A stretch of DNA of 64,000 bases, taken from positions 180,563 through 244,562 of the forward strand of contig NW_006768857.1 of the NCBI RefSeq assembly GCF_000204055.1, given 5' to 3'. Positions 43,977-55,493 of the stretch are shown here, in pieces (the first letter of the stretch is position 1; each line of letters starts with the position of its first letter). A model generated the notes under the pieces. The model saw only the letters and a list, made by a program, of their open reading frames with translations, was not told where the DNA came from and did not search any database. A program made the translations under genes and the position numbers. Origin of the DNA: Melampsora larici-populina 98AG31. Taxonomy: Eukaryota; Basidiomycota; Pucciniomycetes; Pucciniales; Melampsoraceae.

Positions 43977-46504
43977 TCAATATTCTGGGGAAGGACCCAC
44001 TTGTTGGAGAGATGAGGCAGGGCTGGAGGCCTGAACTAGATCGTGAAGAACTTTGTCATCATCTTTGAGCTCGTCAATGTCGATCTTGAGATCATTGGCA
44101 CGATCCATCGCTTCAGTGAGTAGATAGGAGGCCATACTAGGGTGCATGCCTCGCGCAGTGAGAGAACTCTTGGTGAATTGGACACTGGGAATGAGGTCGG
44201 TCCAAGATTTGACGCCGGCACGGTTGAGGATAGTTCTGGTGGTGTGGTCGTCTTTTGGAACATTGCAGTGGAGCAAAAATTGTTCTAGAGCTTCTGCATG
44301 AGCACGGACATCTTTGTCTGAGTTGACTGGGGCAAGGTCCATCGTCCCAGCTGATACTCAAAGAATGACATCAAAGATGTGTCAGTGATTTGTCAGTGAT
44401 GGTAAACAACATTTAAAATATGTACCGGGCTCATTTTGGATGTTGTTCTTAACCGTAACTTGAGACGAGAAGATTTCGGGTTTAGGTGAGTCCGATGACA
44501 GCATGATGGCCATGCCATTTCCATATCCGGAGGGCGAGCCTACCAAATGACGGTGAATTAAACAATGAGGAGGAAAGGAAGATGACATGTTGATCTCAGA
44601 GTGGGTTCAATAAATGATGACGAGAATATGTGACATACCTGGCTCTCGTTTGATGATAGGTGAAGGAGAGGGTGGATCAGAGGACAACACGATGGTGATC
44701 CTTTTGGCTACCCAAGTGAGAGATTAGAATGAAACAAAAGATCGGTGGTCAAATAAGGAAAAGGGTGGATAAGGCAAAGTGTGGAATGGAGTCTTACTTG
44801 GCTCGATGTTTCTTTTTTCATCTTCAAAGCCTACAAAAAAGTTCGATAATCAAAATCTGAGCAAAAGAGTATTCAAGATACTGAGAGATGGTGAGCATAC
44901 CAGGTTCAACCTTGATTTTTTTCTTATCATTTCTGTATTCAAGATACTGAGAGATGGTGAGCATACCAGGTTCAACCTTGATTTTTTTCTTATCATTTCT
45001 CTCACCATCATCGGAGATACTGAAAATTGCAGATCTCTTGGAGCCACCAGCCATTGGTTTTTGAAATAATAATTTTGCTGGTGGTTCGAAAAAAGACTGA
45101 TGAGAACCGCCAGCCTTGTTAAAGGTAGGAGAAAGGTCCAAGTGCAAATTGCCGCTTTGCATCTTCACTCGATCGTCTACTTTCATAGCCTTGTGGTAGA
45201 CACGCGACTTCTTCATAATGGCGAGGTACTCATAAGTGCGAGGAGGGATTTCACGAGTCGCCATGCCCGCTTGCTGAGATGGAAAGGGAAGAGGAGATGA
45301 GAAAAGGGAAAGAGTAGTTGGAAATGGTGAGGATGAGATGTAGTTGAAACTTATGAGGACAAGAATCAGAAAGCTCACCACCGCTTTGGCCCAAACCCAA
45401 GCCCCGCTCCATGTTAACCGGTAAAGGATCTTAGGATCCCATGGGCAAACCAAGACAACCCTGTCTCCGGAGTTCCCCTTTTGAGCATGATCATGGAAGA
45501 GCTGCGCAGTCAGTTCGTGGAGCACAATCCGCTTACGGGCTTCCTGTCAAATCGGCGGAGTTAGGAGGATATCAAAAAAAAAAAGAGGAGGATATTGAAA
45601 AAAACAGAGGAGGATATCGAAAAGCAAAGAAAGGGACAAACAAAAACAAAATACACACCTCTAATTCTTTGGTAAGGACACGAACCTCCGATTTGGATGC
45701 AGATGGGCCGCTGGCTGATGTGATCAGTTCTTTTGCAGCGCAAGCCTAAGAAACGTCATTAAAGTCAGAAAAAAAATGAACACCGGAAAAAAAAGAGACT
45801 ACGTACCTGAGCCACCTTTCTGGCTTTTTCCTTTTGACTTTCACTGAAGATGGTCACACATCCCTTGTGCTTGGTTGCCTTCGAAAGTAAATCCACAAAG
45901 GCTTGCCACGTTTGAGAATTGACAAGAAAGACTTTGGCACGGCCAACCTGGCCCATCCATCTGAGTCGAGGCGCAATATCGCTTTGGAGAACCATGTGTT
46001 GCATGCCTTTTTGATACTCCTTGCATATGTCAGCACACATACCTTTGAAGTCATTTAAAGACTTTCCAAATAGACACTGCACGAGTTCAATGATGTTCCC
46101 ATCATTGAACAACTTGGAATCAATTAAGTTGTAGGACGCCGCAGAGCTCGCAGCAGCTTTGCGGCCCCTGCTAGCTACCTTGATACATGTGGGCTGGTTG
46201 TCGACTTTGACTTCCTTATCACTATGTATTTTAAATTTGACCTGCACGGTCATCTCGTTTCTTTTATCGAATTGAACCCGAGGTGCCGTGCCAATCGGGT
46301 ACAGTGGATTTTGATGACCACAGGTAGCAGGAGCATCGTTGCCCGTTTTGTTAGAAGTAACTTCAAAAACTCAAAAAGAATGTTAATCAGATTATGAAAT
46401 AGAACACTGTACCCATGTAGAAAGATATACTGACGCGCATTCATGTGTCCTTTGACAGCGGGCACTTTGGAGGCATTTGGGTTTGGTGAAGGTTGGTGAG
46501 ACAT
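43977..46504 (-). CDS. Accessory gene of the Tc1/mariner-type element with SUMO-motif exons
   Basis: A multi-exon gene from ATG 46502-46504 (MSHQPSPNPNASKV) to a stop at 43977. Exons read: a short N-terminal exon; a long exon with VQVKFKIHSDKEVKVD, DICKEYQKGMQHMVLQ and VFLVNSQTWQAFVDLL; ACAAKELITSASG; ARKRIVLHELTAQLFHDHA; MATREIPPRTYEYLA; then three short exons of one pattern, each with a hydrophobic-Ser-Ser-Asp core (AIFSISDD, ITIVLSSD, MAIMLSSD) and each ending EPG at a GTA donor, two of them with IKVEPG or IKREPG. The last exon has a helical, SAM-like part (EQFLLHCNVP, AGVKSWTDLIP). IVLSSD-type cores fit SUMO-interacting motifs and IKxE fits sumoylation sites. It converges on the transposase. 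Function unknown; exon ends hand-called. Confidence 0.6.
44869..45000 (-). repeat. Exact 66-bp tandem duplication spanning an exon end and its donor
   Basis: Units 44869-44934 and 44935-45000 are identical. Each holds NDKKKIKVEPG, the GTATGC donor and the start of the intron. As 66 is a multiple of three and the unit has no stop in that frame, using the second donor would add 22 residues with a second IKVE site. Confidence 0.9.
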
Positions 46505-46795
46505 GTTGATTGTTTTTGCCAAGCTGATCAAGATATCATATGTGAAAAATAATGAGCAAGAAGAAAAAAAGGAGCGTGAGGGAAATAGAACGGACCAAAG
46601 AAGATACTGGTGTTAAACTGGGATAATAAGTTGGAGTTGAGAGACAGAAGTTCGATATCTGGGGATTGACGGAATTTAAAGATATCAGGATATGATGGAG
46701 CAGAAACAAGCACAAACAAAATTTAACAAAAATATGATATCTCTTACGGGCTTAGATCAATGAGGGGAAAGGATAATCTCCGCAAAAGGACCGGT

Positions 46796-46803
46796 ATTTA
46801 TAC
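46796..46803 (-). promoter_or_regulatory. Possible TATA box of the accessory gene
   Basis: TATAAATA on the minus strand, about 290 bp upstream of the chosen ATG. Position is further than usual, so a 5' leader or leader intron would be needed. Confidence 0.3.
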
Positions 46804-47710
46804 CTTTTGGCCATATCAAGATGTAGAAAGTCGGTGTTGTTGGAACCCCCAAAAAGAGTGACCTCATATCCCCATTCCATATGATGTCATTGCCTCGATT
46901 TCCATTTCATTTTGAACATTATGAGGAGGAAAAACAAAGTCAATTACATGATTGAAACTTCGGCAAAGTAGAATGGGATACAAAATCTTACTTCATTTGC
47001 TAGAGTTCTTTGGTAGACACACCCTGTTTCTTTGGTAGAAATCAAGTGTTTGTTGTTTGATGGTCTGGCTATGATCACAAACTTTGAATTAAATCACCAC
47101 ATACCCTTCTTTCTGCATTGACACAATCGTCTTTGGTTGTTCCTTCTTCATAGTGACGCTACCATACATTACAAAAAGGGGGAATCAAAGTCGTATTCAA
47201 ATTATTGTGGTGAGCTTTGATGGCCAAAAGTGAGATCAGGATCCGTTGAGTGCGCCTATAACGATAGAGATCGAAATGATGAATCAAAACATCATGGATT
47301 GAGTATTGTGGTAGAAATCTTTGGCAGACCAGGTTGAATTTTATGTACCTCATTTGATGAAAAGAATATTGAGCCGGTTGAAGCCGGTGGACGCCAGAGA
47401 ACAGGTGGAAGGACGAAGGCAGCTTCTTTCTGGGGGGGCAGACCAGGCATCCCCAGAGAGTGCGTTGTTCAAAAATGACAGCAATGATGCTCTAAAATTT
47501 TAAAGTTAGACGGAGCCAAAATAAGATTTAGGCTAGTCTTGAGGTGCAAAACTGACTTTTGGACCTCAGATTAAACCTGAGTTAAATCCGTGCAACACAC
47601 AGAACGTCAAAATTTACCGATGATTCTAGGAATGGCTGTACATGTACATACTTGCTTTGAGTACCGTAAATATATATAGTGAAGCTCATGGTGAAAGAAA
47701 ACCCACAAGA

Positions 47711-47998
47711 AGTTGCAAGAGACATTTACGGGATACAAAGTAGAATCCAGACATGTGCCCGGAATTATTTTGGCAGTGAATTTTGATTTTCTGAGCAAAA
47801 GTACAGGCCCAGAATTAAAATTTACCGCCAAAAAAAATCTGGGCACAAAGCTGGGCACGTGCCCGGATTCTACTTTGTATCCCGTAATTAAATTTGAATT
47901 CTGGGCCCGGACTTTTGCCCAGAAAATCAAAATTTGCTGCCAAAATAATTCCGGGCATGTGCCCAGATTTTACTTTGTATCCCACAATTCTTTGCAGT
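47711..47998. mobile_element. Palindromic MITE next to the Tc1/mariner-type right end
   Basis: Arms share GGGATACAAAGTAGAATC, TGTGCCCGGAATTATTTTGG and TTTTGATTTTCTG on one side and their reverse complements on the other (about 95 bp). An extra inner copy of the end sequence (ATTCTACTTTGTATCCCG, near 47868) indicates a nested or rearranged copy. No coding capacity. Confidence 0.75.
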
Positions 47999-48771
47999 AG
48001 ACCTATGTATTGTGAGTGAGTGCAATAGAAAGCAAAAGCACAATAAACTGAAAAATGAATAAATCAAACAAAAGTGCAGCTTAAGGGAAGCTATGTAGCA
48101 AACCTATGGCAAACAAGATCCGCACTTGAAGAAAGTCACAGACTCAGTCACCATGACTTTTCTCAATCATGGTTCACGCATGATAATTCCTGTGGTGTTA
48201 CAATTGTTTTCAAAAAGCTTGTCACAAATTCATGGCCAAATTGCTTGAGTTTTGCTGATAAATTTAGACAAGCTTTTAAGAAATGCCTGTCAATGAAAGT
48301 GCTTGCAAAATGCTACTCATAGTCAAGTGTAAAGAACATGGCTCAACTTGACCCTTTAATTTACACCAAAATTCCAATCCACTCACTATTTTCAAAACAA
48401 CAACACCATAAACCCACCATTTGTTTCAATCCAATAAGCTCATCAATAATAAATGATTAATCAAAAAATGAAGTTTAAACTAACAAATAAAAAAAATTAA
48501 AACCACAGAAAACCCAATGATCAAATGTAATACAATTCTTTTTCTTTTCTTCTTCTACTAGCTTCCAAATCATACTTCTTTATTCTTGAAACCCTTTTCA
48601 ACTCTTTCAAAACAATTTTTTTTAAAATAAAGATTTAAATAGTTAAAAAATTCAAGAAAAAAACAATTCTTCATCCTAAAACAAAAAAAAACAGAAACAA
48701 GAAAACAATCAACCAAGAAAGAAAAAAAAGAAGCCAAAGCCAAAAAACCCCGTCGAGATATATAAATCAAA
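47999..48771. other. Intergenic, very AT-rich
   Basis: No FH1 (polyproline) or FH2 coding sequence could be found here downstream of the formin-like gene, and no other gene was recognised. Confidence 0.5.
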
Positions 48772-51676
48772 TCATTTTGAACAATTCAACAAGTTTTTCG
48801 AATTCTTCTTATAATGTCTCATGATATTCACAGGGATCTGAAAGCCATTAATCCCATCCACTTTTAAAGCTTCAACAAGATACCTAGCTAATTCTAAATG
48901 AATCGAAGGATAATATGTCATACTACTTTTTCTCATTGTCTAAAGAACAAACCCCCCCCCCCCCCCGTCGCCGAAAAAAAAGTAAACCAAATTCAGGTTT
49001 TTACAAAAACAAAATTATTTTAAGAGAAAACAAACTGACCACTAAGGCTCTTTCGAATCCACTTTCGAATAAATCTTTATGAATTTTTGATTTTCCAATC
49101 TCATCAGGTTCAGTTCTAATAAACTCATTAATCAATTTCATCACAGCAGCCTATGATTCAAAACGAAACAAAAAAAAACATGATCAGGTTTTTGAATTTT
49201 CAAAGTTAATTTGGAGGAAGTAAAAAAATACTTTGAACTTACAGAATATTCCATAGCTTCATATTCCACTCCTCCGGTCATTCCACTTGGTACTTTTGGA
49301 CTTTCGATTTGTTCTTCATCTAATTCACTTAAATCCCAATACTGATTTTCAGAATGACAAAAGACCCTATATACGAAAACAAAAAAAAAATCAAAAAAAA
49401 AAAGTCAACGATCCAAAACCCAGAACGAACAAAAAGATAATTTCCAAAAAAAAGACGAATGATTTTTTTTTCTTTCAATCAATGCTTACCAAAAATAATC
49501 CATCAAAACCCCACAAAGTTCTGTAACTAATTTCTTATAAGGCCTATTCCGATGACTCACACTAACAAACTCGATCAAAGATTCTTTCTTCAAATCCGGT
49601 GCACCCATCAACAACTGTTTAACCAACTGATGATTAAACTTTGAATCGATTCCCATCGAATCATCTTTCATTAAATTCAAATCACATTGATCTAAATTAA
49701 TTGCTGATTGCCAATCTAATGATTTCCCTTTCATGGTCTCTTCTGTGATCTTTAATTCGAAAATCCCATAGATCATTTCGATTAGTAGTTGTCGACTAGG
49801 TAACTCTCCTGGTTTCTTTTCCGAATATAATAGGTTGGTTAATTGAAGAAATGGGGACGGGATTCTAAATGCTAAGGCGACTTTTCCAGGCTTCAATCAA
49901 ATTCAAAACAACGCATCAAATCAGATATGAGATAGCTTATGTGTGTAAGATGAAGTGGAATAGAATGGGTTTGGTCTAATGCTTACCTCACTAAGTAATA
50001 AAGCTTTAAAACATCTCAAAATTTCAAACAATACCTGATCATCATGCTGTTCTTCCCTAAAAAGCACATTCCACATTCCCAAAAAGAAAACCAAAATGAG
50101 ATTTCGAAATCCCCTCTCATGCCCCAAAAAAATAAAGTCACCGAAAAAAGACAAACCTCCATTCGATTTCCAATAATTCTTTTAATCGTTTCATCAGAGC
50201 TGTATAACCACCATAGGAAAGAAACTCAGCAGTCCAAGTAGGAGCTTGAGTTCTCAGAGCGACTCTTAATCGTTTCAATTCAATCGGATCCAATGATCTA
50301 AAATTACGTGATTTCAACGTCATGGCCCACCAAGCTGGTCCATCCTTTTCGGTTCCGTTTCGTTCTTCTTGAGCCAAGTCTTGGGAATTGATCTGATGCT
50401 GGTGATGATGGGTATTGTTAGAGTGATGGTGAGACGGATGACTTGATGAGAGTTGTAAGGCTTGAGCTATCATGGAATGGGATGTGAGTTGGGATGAAGA
50501 GGAAGCTTTTAACATGGCTGATTTTACTGGATGATCCAGACCTTCCATCTTGATCCTAACAGATTGTGGTAAATCCATAGCTGTCTAAAAACCAAAAACC
50601 AAAACCAAAATCATGATGATGATCGAATAAAAAAGAGTCCTATCCCGAAAAAAAAAAAGAAACTTACCATTAATTTTTCAAATTCTCTTGCCACTCTATC
50701 TTTTTCAGATTCTAATTTCTTTCCATTCGAGATCTCATATCCTTGAGAAAGATAAGTAGCTCTCATGATCGACACATCTTCCGAAGGATTGGAGACCGAA
50801 ATCGATTGAGCATTAAGTTTATGTCTTTGAGGTTTAACAGGTGAAGCCGGTAATCTCGTTCGTTTCGCAATCTCAAACGTAGCTGGTTCTTGATCTGATT
50901 CCAAAATGGATGATGATCGGTTTTCGGTTGAGGTTTGATGGGTTGATGTATAGGCTACGGCTAAGAACGCTTCACTTGGGGTAGGTTTAAATCGACTGAA
51001 TCTGGATGAACTTGGTGGTTTGAGTGGTGCTGCTGGTAAATCTAGAAAAGGAACATAGACCATCATAAAGGTCAGTTTGAATGATTGAAATGTGAGGATA
51101 TCAAAGCTTACCATTCGATGGGATCACGAATTCTTCAGTTTGAAAAGTAGGTGGAGCAGATGATTTAGTTTTGATTCGATTAGTAATAGGTGGTTTAAAA
51201 TGAGTAGAAGATTGCTGTTCGACTAAAACTTGATGATGGTTCAAATTTTCATCATCAAAGGTAGTTTGATTAGTTTGATTTGAATAGACAGATCGTTTTG
51301 ATTGATGTAAGTTTGATCTTAATGGTCTGATTTGATTTGAAGAAGAAGAAGAAGAAGAAGATTGTTGTTGAGTTTTGATTAATTCTCTTTCTTTCTTAGC
51401 AGCAGCAAAACTAGAAGCCGTGATTGGATTTGAATGGATTTGATGATTTGATGATGGTTTCATGATTAAGTTTGAAGGTGTTTGATTTGGTGATGGTTGA
51501 GTATTACCCCAACGTTGATTTGATTGTTGAAGTGAAGTAGGTTGAACTCCAGTGATTAGTTTATTAGCTATTTTTGATAGTTTACTGATTTTATCTTGAG
51601 ATTGAGATGGATTTGAAGTTGAATTTGAATTTGAATTTGAATAGGATGAAGAGGAAGAAGATGGATTGGTTTTCAT
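48772..51676 (-). CDS. Formin GBD/FH3-type protein lacking FH1 and FH2
   Basis: Eight exons with consistent phases give 745 residues: 51112-51676, 50668-51041, 50157-50581, 49987-50056, 49490-49890, 49243-49366, 49040-49150 and 48772-48939. The first ATG is at 51674-51676. The N-terminal third is Ser/Asn/Gln low complexity. From about residue 390 the GTPase-binding/FH3 armadillo region of fungal formins (Bni1/SepA type) is clear: WWAMTLKSRNFRSLDPIEL, LSYGGYTALMKRLKELLEIEWR, EEQHDDQVLFEILRCFKALL, LLYSEKKPGELPSRQLLIEM, RNRPYKKLVTELCGVLMDYFW, SGMTGGVEYEAM. The protein stops where FH1/FH2 should follow. Family role: binds Rho GTPases and positions actin assembly at polarity sites; without FH2 it could not itself nucleate actin. 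A C15 run lies in intron 7. Confidence 0.8.
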
Positions 51677-53089
51677 TTTGATTGGAATCGGTTTAATGGT
51701 CAATGGTCAATGGTCAATGGAAAGTGAATTCTAAATTGGTTGGATTGGATTGCCAACTACCTAGCAGTGCACTGAGTGTGACCACTGCGATCAAACTCAG
51801 AGTAGAATATCAACTCATCAGTCACGTGATCAACTCATCGCGTCTTTAAATTCAATCTCCAAGACTACAACCCTCAATCATCCCAAATCACCACAATATT
51901 CACGCGTCAGGAATCTTCAGGCTGAGCTTACAAATCCTACTCTCAAACCCTACAGAAAAAATTGATCATCTTCTCGCAAATAAGGGTATTCAACATTCAA
52001 GAATTGGCCTGGGGAAGTGTCAAGAATTGACATCCAGAGATGGCTCCATAATTAAGTTTCTTGAGCGACACTTCTAGAGTGTTCCTTGTGACTTTGAGAG
52101 CCCCATAAAGTGCTGATCCTCATCACAACACGTCCATACCACCTGATCATGCCACAGGTCTCAGTCTGGCAGCAAAGAGGACTCAAAGAAGCCACACACC
52201 ATGAACATGTGCGCAACTTGCAAGGGGTCTATATAGGTGCAGGTTATAGAGTTCAGATATCCTCCAGAGAAGCGTGTCCAAGAAATTTATGGATGTCACT
52301 TCTTGACATTTATAAATACCATTAACATGTACCAATTCTACAAGGATTTGCAAAAGGAATGAAATGGCATTTTATTTGAGGAAAAAATAAAAAAAAGTAT
52401 CAAGACAGTGGATGCACCAGGCTGCCAGGGACTAGTGATAGGGGACTGAGAGCTAAGGGATGTGATTACACAAAAGTGCAAAAAAAAGGAAAAAGGATAA
52501 AGAAAACCTCTTAACATTGAATGACAACAAACTCCTTTGCTTCAACTAGGTGGCCAAATCATCCAAGGTAAACTAGTCCCTACTTTTCTCAACATGTTTG
52601 GATAGTGTTTTACTAGACCCTGGGCGGCCAGCCGCCTTATAGACTTAGATCATACTTACCCTCACTTACGCGTGGGCGTAAAATCTTGTCGTTTGAGCCT
52701 TGCATTGGCCGACGGCCAACCTACTGTTGTAGACATTCTCGCCAATATCCTCTCTGATGCCCGTATTCCAATGCATAAGATGCCATTTGCTCTGACAGTA
52801 TGTTTTGCAACCCTTGGCTGCTTTGGGGTGGGACTTTCTATTGTCCGCCAAAGCATTCACAAGCTAGCCGCACGCAGGATACAACCACTGAAGGTTGCAC
52901 AGCCTGAGATGCAGACAATAGTGAAGCAATGTTTGAAAAGTCTGAAGTGGCTTGGTGACATGCATAGCCATGACACCTTTGACCTAATGGGGTTTCCTAG
53001 GCTTCTGTACCAAGTAATCATTTGGGTTGGGATTGTTTTTGGAACAGAAGCCACGACCATATGGGGTTTCCTAGGCCTGAGTCTCAAGG
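51677..53089. other. Intergenic and repeat-like DNA
   Basis: Starts with three TCAATGG units upstream of the formin-like ATG. A plus-strand ORF at 52672-53106 (144 codons) is hydrophobic and unrecognised, and its open frame continues into clear transposon DNA, so it is not accepted. Confidence 0.45.
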
Positions 53090-54392
53090 CAACGGTGGCT
53101 CGCTAAGCTAAGCTAAGGATTTTTGCCACCTTGGCTTAGCTTAGCTAGAAGCCGCTAAGGAAAAATCCGCTAACGCTAATCTTAGCGTATTTCCGCTAAC
53201 ACTAAGCCATTAGCTTAGCGGGCGTAAAATGACACCCACTAAGCCAATTAATTGGTTGCTAAACCGCCAATAGCGGATTAGCGACCCTTTTTTGCATGTA
53301 AAACATGTATTTTTTTGATAGCTAAGCTCCCGGCTTAGCTTAGCGCAAACCCGCTAAAGGAAAAATCAAAATTTGATTAGCTTAGCTTGAGTGCGCTAAG
53401 GATTTAGCGCTAGCTTAGCAACAAAAAATTGCTAAGCTAATGCACTGCTAAGCGCTAATGTCAGCCCTGAGTACATATACATGTACCCAAAACTAACTTG
53501 CAGTATGTTATAAAACATCATTAACACCTCATAACTCAGTGTCAAGAGTTAAAATGCTTTGGTTTCAAATGCTTATACTACATAATATACTTAGTGTGTA
53601 TATGTAATTAAGCATAATTAATAATGATCATAACAATCATTAACAACAAACCCTAAACCAATGTTGTGATACAAACAAATACCACTACAGTTAGGTTTAG
53701 AGAGGAGAGTATATAATCCCCTCCTCTCTCAGCATTCAAGAAAATCCCCCAAGCAATTTATTACACATATCTTTTAAAGAACCCTTTAAAGTTCAATTGA
53801 AGTACATAATCAAAAGTCTTATGATAATAAGACTAGTGATTCACTTCATATCTTTAAAGCAGCTTCCTGACTAAAAGATAAAGTAATCTCTTTCTTCCCC
53901 TTTCTGGATCCTCTACTTTCCCTAAGTAGAACATTTCTAGGTTAGTGACCTTCCAATTAACTTCAAGGTTAGTTACCTCTTGAACAACTACAGGTTAGTG
54001 ACCTATATCAACTCTCAGGTTGGTGTACCTTCTGAATAACCATAAGTTGGTGACTTTGTAACAACCAGACTAGTGACCTTCACCTCACTCTTTAATCTGT
54101 TACTTTAAAGATTAAAGGAGGGCCCTTTGTACTTTATAATAATTATTAATTATAAATCAAACCTCCTTTCAAGGAGTCATCTAACTGTAGTCTGTCTGGA
54201 CTTATCCAAACAGACTATCAGTCTCTTTTACTTTCTTTCTTTTCTTTATTTCATTTTGTAAATACTACACATTTGAAATAAAGAATCAAATTTCATTACT
54301 ACACTACCCATTTTCCAACTTTAGTGAGCATAGAGCACTCTCAAAGAGTACCCTACCCTCACAGCTAACTTAGCTTAGCCGTGCCACCGTTG
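53090..54392. mobile_element. CTAAGC-rich TIR element, 1.3 kb
   Basis: Inverted ends CAACGGTGGC plus CTAAGCTAAG at the left and their reverse complement at the right, flanked by direct 7-bp repeats CTCAAGG (53083-53089 and 54393-54399). The first 380 bp are packed with GCTAAG/CTTAGC words in both orientations (for example TTGGCTTAGCTTAGCTAG). No ORF with a transposase core. Dense subterminal repeats bound by transposase are typical of hAT and CACTA elements; the superfamily is left open. Confidence 0.75.
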
Positions 54393-54473
54393 CTCAAGGG
54401 GTCATTTTGCTTTGCACTTTTTTTTACAACAAACCCATGTTGCATTATTATAAGGGATGCAATAAATGACTTA

Positions 54474-54863
54474 GAGCATCCACAACTGTGTGCCGTAAAC
54501 TGTGACATACAAGATAGATTTGAGGTATTTTTATCCACAGCTGTTACCCCCAAACAGATACTTAGCTTAAGCAATTTTCTATGTGTGAGCCAAAACAGGC
54601 CAAATATGTTCTTTTTCTACTTGCACCCTGATCCTTCTGTACCCCACTTCTCCCATGAGCTCTGACTTGTACAATCAGACTCTCTGCCAATCACACACCT
54701 CAATAATCATCTAAGCCATACCACAGCTCCCAAATGATGCTACAAGCCAAACTGTAGGGAACCTTGTCTGTACATGCTTCAAATTCCATACCTCAAATGG
54801 TTCCTTAAACAATCTGTGCAAACCTCCATACATTACCATTCTACAGCACGGCTGTGGATGCTC
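54474..54863. mobile_element. PIF/Harbinger-like MITE, 390 bp
   Basis: Ends GAGCATCCACAACTGTG and, inverted, GAGCATCCACAGCCGTG, flanked by TTA on both sides (54471-54473, 54864-54866). A 3-bp TTA/TAA target is the hallmark of PIF/Harbinger. Non-coding. Confidence 0.7.
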
Positions 54864-55493
54864 TTATGCACAAAAAAAGAATCACTGTAACAAAATTGGG
54901 AACTTTGAGCCAGTACCAAATCAAATCAGATTAGGTAAATAACATTGGCTTTCCTTGCATGAGTTACAAGTGAAGTACAGGTATGCATGAAAGAAAAAAC
55001 ACTGATAGTTATTCCACCTCAAAAATTCAATGATCAATTTTCAGTTTCTTGGGAGACTGAATTTTTTATCACCAGATGGCAATCTTAGAGTTGAGACATA
55101 TGATGTTGCTTCTACAATGTAAATATTAATGCTTTCCATCAGATGTAGGACTTCTGGATGAGTCTTTAAAGCTAGAATCAAGATTCCTAGATAGATAGGA
55201 AAATATACATAAAATGATTGGATTCACATATTATTTGGTCTTTCAAAGTTCTACAAAGATGCTCTCTGTAAATTCTGTTGAACGCTTTGGCAAATTGGCA
55301 CGAGTCCGATTTTATGGTGATTTATTGAGCGGTACTATACCGAGGCCGGTCCGCGCTACACCAGTAGTACACGGTACTTGATGATGGTCGACTTGCATAT
55401 GCATCATGATTCTGATCCGAACTTCTTGAATTCCTTTACTCTGCATACAATCACCCATCATCTCAGTTATCCAATCGAAACTTTATCTTCAAG
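54864..55493. promoter_or_regulatory. MOB1 upstream region
   Basis: AT-rich intergenic DNA without ORFs of note; the MOB1 promoter must lie here. No specific element can be named. Confidence 0.35.

Larger units (their letters stand above)
28000..47666 (+). mobile_element. Tc1/mariner-type element hosting a nest of transposons
   Basis: The ends match as inverted repeats: left TCAAAGCAAGTATGTA plus, after a small insertion, CAGCCATTCCTAGAATCATC; right the reverse complement at 47613-47666. Each end is flanked by TA (27998-27999 and 47667-47668). Inside are a DD34E transposase on the plus strand and, after it, a convergent accessory gene on the minus strand. Subtracting the copia nest (29329-42651 plus one 5-bp repeat) leaves about 6.2 kb, long for this superfamily. 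The outermost bases differ a little between ends, so boundaries are inferred. Confidence 0.65.

Noticed and set aside
43656..44068. Plus-strand Lys/Arg-rich ORFs near 43.7-44.0 kb
   Set aside because: They follow imperfect direct repeats and overlap the end of the accessory gene; no domain.
52672..54665. ORFs at 52672-53106 and 54381-54665 that become one in-frame ORF if the 53090-54392 element is removed
   Set aside because: The right part runs straight into the Harbinger-like MITE at 54474, so its open frame there cannot be host coding; the hydrophobic product matches no family. The phase match has a one-in-three chance.
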